From Bacillota bacterium (lineage in GTDB: Bacteria > Bacillota > Clostridia > Tissierellales > Peptoniphilaceae): a stretch of 61,604 bases of DNA. Shown piece after piece: positions 56,853 to 61,604 of the stretch. The translations under genes and the position numbers were made by a program. Below the pieces are notes generated by a model. The model worked only from the letters and a program-made list of their open reading frames with translations. It was not told where the DNA came from and searched no databases. The stretch covers positions 1 through 61,604 of the forward strand of contig JAQYDN010000022.1 in the NCBI GenBank assembly GCA_028724185.1, given 5' to 3'. Every line of letters begins with the position of its first letter. The first letter of the stretch is position 1.

Positions 56853-56867
56853 GGGAGGAGGAAGTTT

Positions 56868-57146
56868 ATGTCCAGATCCATTAAAAAGGGCCCTTTTGCA
56901 GATGAACATTTAATGAAGAAGGTAGAAGCCCTCAACGAAGCAAATAAAAAAGAAGTCATTAAAACTTGGTCTCGTCGTTCGACGATCTTCCCGGAAATGG
57001 TATCCCACACGATTGCCGTTCACGACGGCAGAAAACACGTTCCGATTTATATCACCGAAGATATGGTCGGTCACAAGTTGGGCGAATTCGTCATGACCAG
57101 AACGTTCCGCGGTCACGGCGGCGGCGAAAAAACCACGAAGATGTAA
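56868..57146 (+). CDS. rpsS: 30S ribosomal protein S19
   Basis: This 92-residue protein starts [15 protein letters not shown] and contains [14 protein letters not shown] and [12 protein letters not shown], as in bacterial S19 of the 30S head. GGGAGGAGG precedes the ATG. Confidence 0.99.
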   Translation: MSRSIKKGPFADEHLMKKVEALNEANKKEVIKTWSRRSTIFPEMVSHTIAVHDGRKHVPIYITEDMVGHKLGEFVMTRTFRGHGGGEKTTKM

Positions 57147-57160
57147 GGGAGGAGTTACGA

Positions 57161-57496
57161 ATGGAAGCAAGAGCAATTGCAAAATACGTGCGCATTTCTC
57201 CTTTGAAGGTTAACTTCATTTGCGCGGAAATTCGCGGCAAACAAGTCGATGAAGCTTTAGCGCTTTTAAAATTCACACCGAAGCGCGGTGCACGCGAACT
57301 TTATAAGGTTCTTCACTCCGCTGTCGCAAACGCTGAAAATAACTTGAATTTGGATCGCGAAGATCTGATCGTCAAGGAAGCGTACGCGAACGACGGCCCG
57401 ACGATGAAGCGTTATCGCCCGAAGGCAAAGGGAATGGCGTATCCGATTTTAAAACGTTCCAGCCACATCGGCGTGGTCGTTGCTGAAAGAGAATAA
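57161..57496 (+). CDS. rplV: 50S ribosomal protein L22
   Basis: From the ATG at 57161 (GGGAGGAG upstream) the protein has 111 residues, starting [18 protein letters not shown] and containing the tunnel beta-hairpin [24 protein letters not shown]-type (about residues 80-103), the site of macrolide-resistance changes. The reading frame is open further upstream but overlaps rpsS without a site. Confidence 0.98.
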   Translation: MEARAIAKYVRISPLKVNFICAEIRGKQVDEALALLKFTPKRGARELYKVLHSAVANAENNLNLDREDLIVKEAYANDGPTMKRYRPKAKGMAYPILKRSSHIGVVVAERE

Positions 57497-57507
57497 GGAG
57501 GAGAAGA

Positions 57508-58242
57508 ATGGGTCAAAAAGTAAATCCGCACGGTCTTCGTGTAGGGATCATCAAAGATTGGGATTCCAAATGGTATGCTGACAAAAAAGACTTTGGAGAT
57601 CTCCTCGTCGAAGACGATAAAATCCGTAAATATATCAAGAAGAATTTATATCAAGCCGGTATTTCCCGCATCGAGATCGAACGCGCTGCCAACAAGGTAA
57701 AGATTTCGATTTCGACGGCAAAACCGGGTATGGTCATCGGCCGCGGCGGTGCGGGCGTCGAAGAGCTCCGCAAGGAACTTGAAAAGTTGACGGGCAGAAG
57801 CGTCGTCATCAATGTCGATGAAATTAAAAATCCCGACCTCGACGCACAGTTGATCGCCGAAAACATCGCAGCTCAATTGGAACGTCGTATCGCGTTCCGT
57901 CGTGCGATGAAACAAACGATTCAACGCGTCATGCGTTTAGGCGTCAAAGGTATTCGTACACAATGTTCCGGTCGTTTGGGCGGTGCCGACATGGCTCGTC
58001 GCGAAGGCTACAGCGAAGGCACGATTCCTCTTCAAACGCTTCGTGCAGACATCGACTACGGCTTTGCCGAAGCGGACACGACGTACGGAAAAATCGGCGT
58101 AAAGGTTTGGCTCTACAAAGGTGAAGTTCTTCCCGAAGTTCCCCAAGGCCGCAGAAACCGCAGAGATAGAAAACGTCGCGGCAACGACAGACGCCGCGGA
58201 GGCAACCGTAAATCTCAAGGCCAAAGCCAAGACAGACGGTAA
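57508..58242 (+). CDS. rpsC: 30S ribosomal protein S3
   Basis: The 244-residue protein starts [18 protein letters not shown], has the type II KH domain with [16 protein letters not shown] and the C-terminal [14 protein letters not shown], then an Arg-rich tail of about 30 residues that is longer than in many S3 proteins. It helps form the mRNA entry channel. GGAGGAG precedes the ATG. Confidence 0.99.
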   Translation: MGQKVNPHGLRVGIIKDWDSKWYADKKDFGDLLVEDDKIRKYIKKNLYQAGISRIEIERAANKVKISISTAKPGMVIGRGGAGVEELRKELEKLTGRSVVINVDEIKNPDLDAQLIAENIAAQLERRIAFRRAMKQTIQRVMRLGVKGIRTQCSGRLGGADMARREGYSEGTIPLQTLRADIDYGFAEADTTYGKIGVKVWLYKGEVLPEVPQGRRNRRDRKRRGNDRRRGGNRKSQGQSQDRR

Positions 58243-58259
58243 GTGAGGAGGACAGCAAT

Positions 58260-58700
58260 ATGTTAATGCCGAAAAGAGTAAAATATCGGAGACAACATCG
58301 CGGTAGAATGAAGGGTGTTGCACACAGAGGAAACACCTTGACCTACGGTGAGTACGGCATCCAAGCATTGGAACCGGCCTGGATCACTTCCAACCAAATC
58401 GAGGCCGCACGTCGTGCCATGACGCGTTACATCCGTCGTGGCGGGAATATCTGGATTAAAGTTTTCCCCGACAAACCGGTTACGGAAAAGCCGGCTGAAA
58501 CCCGTATGGGTTCCGGTAAAGGTGCTCCGGAGTATTGGGTAGCCGTCGTCAAACCCGGCCGCGTCTTATTTGAACTCGGCGGGGTCGAAGAAGATGTCGC
58601 CAGAGAGGCGATGCGCCTTGCAGCGATGAAATTGCCGATCAAGACGCGCTTCGTCGCCAAGAATACGGAAGAAAGTGAGGGCGAATCGAATGAAAACTAA
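58260..58700 (+). CDS. rplP: 50S ribosomal protein L16
   Basis: This 146-residue protein has [41 protein letters not shown] and [18 protein letters not shown], as in L16, which helps position the A-site tRNA. GAGGAGGA precedes the ATG. Its end overlaps rpmC by 11 bp. Confidence 0.99.
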   Translation: MLMPKRVKYRRQHRGRMKGVAHRGNTLTYGEYGIQALEPAWITSNQIEAARRAMTRYIRRGGNIWIKVFPDKPVTEKPAETRMGSGKGAPEYWVAVVKPGRVLFELGGVEEDVAREAMRLAAMKLPIKTRFVAKNTEESEGESNEN

Positions 58701-58896
58701 AGACATCCGCAATTTATCCAGTGAAGAGCTGAATAACAAGGTGTCCGAGTTAAAGAATGAACTCTTCAACCTTCGCTTTCAACTGGCTACAGGACAATTA
58801 GACAACCCGTCCACCATCAAGAGCGTAAAAAGAGACATCGCTCGCGTAAAAACCATCCAAAGAGAGCGTGAGCTCAACGTGGAAAAGGAGGCGTAA
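58690..58896 (+). CDS. rpmC: 50S ribosomal protein L29
   Basis: From the ATG at 58690, inside the end of rplP (GTGAGGGCG upstream), the protein has 68 residues: [35 protein letters not shown] and [12 protein letters not shown]. It is a helical hairpin near the tunnel exit. Confidence 0.98.
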   Translation: MKTKDIRNLSSEELNNKVSELKNELFNLRFQLATGQLDNPSTIKSVKRDIARVKTIQRERELNVEKEA

Positions 58897-58899
58897 CGT

Positions 58900-59154
58900 A
58901 TGGAAAGAAATCAACGTAAAGTGATCTCCGGTAAGGTCGTAAGCGATTCCATGGACAAGACGATTGTCGTAGCGGTAGAGACCTTCAAGAGTCACCCCAT
59001 CTACAAGAAGAGATTTAAGAACACGACTAAATATAAAGTGCACGACGAGAACAATGAAGCGGGTATTGGAGATACCGTACGCGCAATGGAGACGCGCCCC
59101 CTTTCTAAGGACAAGAGATTCCGCCTCGTCAAAATCGTAGAAAAAGCGAAATAA
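58900..59154 (+). CDS. rpsQ: 30S ribosomal protein S17
   Basis: The 84-residue OB-fold protein has [37 protein letters not shown] and [14 protein letters not shown], typical of S17 binding 16S rRNA. AAGGAGG precedes the ATG, three bases after the rpmC stop. Confidence 0.99.
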   Translation: MERNQRKVISGKVVSDSMDKTIVVAVETFKSHPIYKKRFKNTTKYKVHDENNEAGIGDTVRAMETRPLSKDKRFRLVKIVEKAK

Positions 59155-59167
59155 GGAGGTTCTCGGG

Positions 59168-59536
59168 ATGATTCAACAAGAGAGCAGATTAAAAGTTGCC
59201 GACAACTCCGGTGCCAGAGAACTCGGCGTCATCAAGGTGCTCGGCGGTACCAATCGTCGTTACGCCAACATCGGCGACGTCGTCATGTGTTCGGTAAAAC
59301 ACGCCATCCCCGGAGGCGTCGTTAAAAAGGGAGCCGTCGTCAAGGCCGTCATCGTTCGCTCGAAGAAGGGCATTCGTCGCTCCGACGGAACGTACATCAA
59401 GTTCGACGACAACGCGGCGGTTATTATTAAAGACGACAAGAGTCCGCAGGGAACCCGTATTTTCGGGCCCGTAACCAGAGAGCTTAGAGGAGAAAACTTC
59501 ATGCGAATTATTTCCCTCGCTCCCGAAGTTCTTTAA
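59168..59536 (+). CDS. rplN: 50S ribosomal protein L14
   Basis: This 122-residue protein has [33 protein letters not shown] and [11 protein letters not shown], matching L14, which lies at the subunit interface. AAGGAGG precedes the ATG. Confidence 0.99.
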   Translation: MIQQESRLKVADNSGARELGVIKVLGGTNRRYANIGDVVMCSVKHAIPGGVVKKGAVVKAVIVRSKKGIRRSDGTYIKFDDNAAVIIKDDKSPQGTRIFGPVTRELRGENFMRIISLAPEVL

Positions 59537-59550
59537 GGAGGTGGCATAGA

Positions 59551-59865
59551 ATGCGCATCAAAAAAGGAGATACCGTCGAAGTCATTTCCGGCAAGGACAA
59601 AGGTAAAAAAGGCAAGGTCCTTCGCACGATTCCGAAACAAGATCGCGTGGTCGTCGAAGGTATCAACATCGTAACGAAACACGAAAAACCGAGAGGACCG
59701 CAAAACCCCGGCGGCATCACAAAAGAGGAAGCGCCGATTCACGTATCCAACGTCATGTACTACGACACCAAGACGAACAAGAGAAGCCGCATCGGTTATC
59801 GTTTTGAAGACGGCAAAAAGGTACGCGTTGTGAAGTCTTCCGGTGCTACCATTTCTGATAAATAA
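59551..59865 (+). CDS. rplX: 50S ribosomal protein L24
   Basis: The 104-residue protein has the KOW motif [24 protein letters not shown] and [16 protein letters not shown], as in L24, an early assembly protein. AAGGAGGTG precedes the ATG. Confidence 0.99.
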   Translation: MRIKKGDTVEVISGKDKGKKGKVLRTIPKQDRVVVEGINIVTKHEKPRGPQNPGGITKEEAPIHVSNVMYYDTKTNKRSRIGYRFEDGKKVRVVKSSGATISDK

Positions 59866-59876
59866 GGAGGCCTGTG

Positions 59877-60428
59877 ATGACATCGAGATTATATGAAAAA
59901 ATCACGAACGAAGTCGCACCTGCTTTAATGGACGAATTCAAGTATGAAAATACGATGCAAATTCCTCGTCTTGAAAAAGTAGTGATTAATATAGGACTCG
60001 GAGAGGCAAAGGACAACCCGAAAGCACTCGAAAGTGCGATTAACGACTTGACCTTGATCTCCGGTCAAAAGCCGATCGTAACCAAAGCGCGCAAGTCCGT
60101 TGCAAACTTTAAGTTGCGTGAAGGCGACAACATCGGTTGCAAAGTCACCCTTCGCGGTGAAAGAATGTATGACTTCCTCGACAAGTTGATGAACGTCGCT
60201 CTTCCGCGTGTTCGCGACTTCCGCGGCGTAAAATCCACGGCGTTCGACGGCAGGGGAAATTATGCATTGGGGCTTAAAGAGCAATTGATCTTCCCCGAAA
60301 TTGAATATGATAAAATCGACACATTGCGCGGTTTAGATATAACGATCGTAACAACGGCTGAAACTGATGAAGAGGCGAAGTCCTTCCTCGCGAAGATGGG
60401 CATGCCTTTTGCAAAGAAGGAGGGTTAA
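59877..60428 (+). CDS. rplE: 50S ribosomal protein L5
   Basis: I use the ATG at 59877, seven bases after AAGGAGG; a GTG 3 bp upstream is also in frame. The 183-residue protein has [48 protein letters not shown] and [10 protein letters not shown]5 binds 5S rRNA. Confidence 0.98.
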   Translation: MTSRLYEKITNEVAPALMDEFKYENTMQIPRLEKVVINIGLGEAKDNPKALESAINDLTLISGQKPIVTKARKSVANFKLREGDNIGCKVTLRGERMYDFLDKLMNVALPRVRDFRGVKSTAFDGRGNYALGLKEQLIFPEIEYDKIDTLRGLDITIVTTAETDEEAKSFLAKMGMPFAKKEG

Positions 60429-60431
60429 CCT

Positions 60432-60617
60432 GTGGCAAAGAAATCCATGGTGGCTAAGCAAAAACGTAAAGGAAAATACAGTTCCAGAAATTACACCAGA
60501 TGTAAAATTTGCGGACGCCCTCACGCCGTATTAAAGAAATACGGCATTTGCAGAATTTGTTTTCGTAGACTGGCTTACGCGGGCCAAATCCCCGGCGTAA
60601 GAAAGGCAAGCTGGTAA
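60432..60617 (+). CDS. rpsN: 30S ribosomal protein S14, zinc (type Z)
   Basis: The start is GTG. The 61-residue protein has Cys24-x2-Cys27 and Cys40-x2-Cys43, the zinc ribbon of type Z S14, and ends [10 protein letters not shown] zinc-free paralogue may exist elsewhere. GGAGGG lies in the end of rplE. Confidence 0.99.
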   Translation: MAKKSMVAKQKRKGKYSSRNYTRCKICGRPHAVLKKYGICRICFRRLAYAGQIPGVRKASW

Positions 60618-60642
60618 AGCTGACCGAAAGGAGGAATTGATT

Positions 60643-61038
60643 ATGATGACAGACCCCATTGCAGATATGCTTACGAGAATCCGTAACGGCAATGATGCAA
60701 AACACAAATCTGTTGAGATTCCCGCTTCGAAGATGAAGGCGGAAATCGCCCGTATCCTTCTAGAGGAAGGCTATATTAAAGGCTACGACGTACTTGAAGA
60801 AGGACCTCAAGGCAAAATTAATGTAGAATTAAAGTACGGCAGAAACGAAGAAAAAGTAATTAGCGGTATGAAACGTATTTCGAAGCCGGGCCTTCGCGTA
60901 TACGCAAAGAGTACGGAAATCCCCAAGGTTTTAGGCGGACTCGGCGTGGCGATTATTTCCACATCGAAGGGAATTATGACCGACCGCGAAGCGCGTAAAG
61001 AACAAGTTGGCGGAGAAGTTCTCTGCTACGTTTGGTAA
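60643..61038 (+). CDS. rpsH: 30S ribosomal protein S8
   Basis: From the ATG at 60643 (AAGGAGG eight bases upstream) the protein has 131 residues: [43 protein letters not shown] and [14 protein letters not shown]8 binds helix 21 of 16S rRNA. The next ATG, one codon on, is an equal alternative. Confidence 0.98.
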   Translation: MMTDPIADMLTRIRNGNDAKHKSVEIPASKMKAEIARILLEEGYIKGYDVLEEGPQGKINVELKYGRNEEKVISGMKRISKPGLRVYAKSTEIPKVLGGLGVAIISTSKGIMTDREARKEQVGGEVLCYVW

Positions 61039-61053
61039 GGAAGGAGCGTTAAG

Positions 61054-61590
61054 ATGTCCAGAATAGGAAAAAATCCAATCGATATCCCTTCCGGCGTAGA
61101 AGTTAAAATTAATGGCAATGTCGTAGAAGTAAAAGGACCGAAGGGCAGTCTTCAAACTGAATTCGATCCCGTTATCGACATCGCCATTGAAGATAATCAA
61201 GTCATCGTGACACGCCCCAATGACAACAAAGACATTCGCGCGCTTCACGGTCTCTATCGTACCTTGATCGCCAACAATATCGAAGGCGTGGTCAACGGTT
61301 ACGAAAAGAAACTTGAAATCATCGGAACGGGTTACCGTGCACAAAAACAAGGTAAGAAATTAAATCTGAACCTTGGTCACTCTCACCCCATCGAACTAGA
61401 AGATCCCGAAGGAATCGAAGTCGAAGTTCCGAGCAATACAGAAATCACGGTTAGAGGTATCGACAAACAAAAAGTCGGCGCCTACGCTGCCAAGATCCGC
61501 AGCTTCCGTTCCCCCGAGCCTTACAAAGGCAAGGGTATTCGCTACGTCGGCGAATATGTTCGTAGAAAAGTCGGTAAGACCGGTAAGTAA
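61054..61590 (+). CDS. rplF: 50S ribosomal protein L6
   Basis: This 178-residue protein has [41 protein letters not shown] and [25 protein letters not shown]-type end (about residues 152-178), complete L6. AGAAAGGAGTGGAG follows the stop, the ribosome site of the next gene (rplR expected), which lies outside the window. Confidence 0.99.
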   Translation: MSRIGKNPIDIPSGVEVKINGNVVEVKGPKGSLQTEFDPVIDIAIEDNQVIVTRPNDNKDIRALHGLYRTLIANNIEGVVNGYEKKLEIIGTGYRAQKQGKKLNLNLGHSHPIELEDPEGIEVEVPSNTEITVRGIDKQKVGAYAAKIRSFRSPEPYKGKGIRYVGEYVRRKVGKTGK

Positions 61591-61604
61591 GAAAGGAGTG
61601 GAGT

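Overview
The window is chromosomal DNA from a low-branching Bacillota (Firmicutes) anaerobe. The best guess is a Peptoniphilaceae-type (Tissierellia) Gram-positive anaerobic coccus with a fairly GC-rich genome; the genus cannot be fixed from the sequence alone. The reasons are: the S10 ribosomal operon in Bacillota order with a zinc-type S14; the CtsR-McsA-McsB-ClpC operon; TTG and GTG starts behind strong AGGAGG sites; a four-subunit ferredoxin-linked 2-oxoacid oxidoreductase; hybrid-cluster protein; a K+-dependent membrane pyrophosphatase; and a three-SLH S-layer protein resembling those of Peptoniphilus and Anaerococcus. No phage, insertion sequence, CRISPR array or plasmid gene is visible. 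Gene density is high and most genes sit in operons closed by clear intrinsic terminators.

Layout. 1-350: tRNA-Val and terminators. 351-5310 (minus): a methyltransferase, then an operon for a VOR-type 2-oxoacid:ferredoxin oxidoreductase preceded by a P-loop ATPase and ending in a ferritin-like protein. 5468-8236: a small very basic protein, a Crp/Fnr-type regulator and hcp, with an operator placed at -41.5 of the hcp promoter (probable nitrosative/oxidative-stress unit). 8399-10467: two paralogous exported proteins with copper-amine-oxidase-N domains. 10541-12464 (minus): an orphan PTS IIC-like permease with a leader terminator, and a short guanylate-kinase-like protein. 12518-19216: lower glycolysis, gap-pgk-tpiA-gpmI-eno, followed by a SixA-type phosphatase and glyoxalase I. 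19233-25957: murA and an opp-type peptide ABC transporter. 26023-27618 (minus): gamma-glutamyltransferase. 27793-30087: secG and pyrophosphatase. 30124-36397: CtsR-controlled ctsR-mcsA-mcsB-clpC, then radA and a small membrane protein. 36511-37866: an ECF transporter S component and a rhodanese lipoprotein. 37867-40295 (minus): gntR, a GNAT/racemase-like fusion and folA. 40393-46632: alpha/beta hydrolase, a membrane-anchored MurF-like ligase, ddl, rnr, smpB. 46706-50969: an FMN reductase and a CtsR-type dnaJ-clpB operon. 51124-53472: the S-layer gene. 53699-61590: two promoters, a structured leader and the S10 operon from rpsJ to rplF, running off the window before rplR.

How the parts fit. 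Peptides enter through Opp, amino acids are deaminated to 2-oxoacids and oxidised by the VOR complex with ferredoxin as acceptor, and pyrophosphate released by biosynthesis can energise the membrane through HppA. CtsR sites upstream of both ctsR and dnaJ indicate one heat-shock regulon covering both Clp chaperone operons. The Crp-like regulator probably switches hcp. Cell-wall genes (murA, murF-like, ddl), the S-layer gene and translation genes make up the rest. The least expected items are the GNAT protein fused to what looks like a cysteine-less Glu/Asp racemase fold, the membrane-anchored MurF-like ligase with its hydrolase partner, the small arginine-rich protein coupled to the Crp regulator, and several leaders with promoter-proximal terminators.
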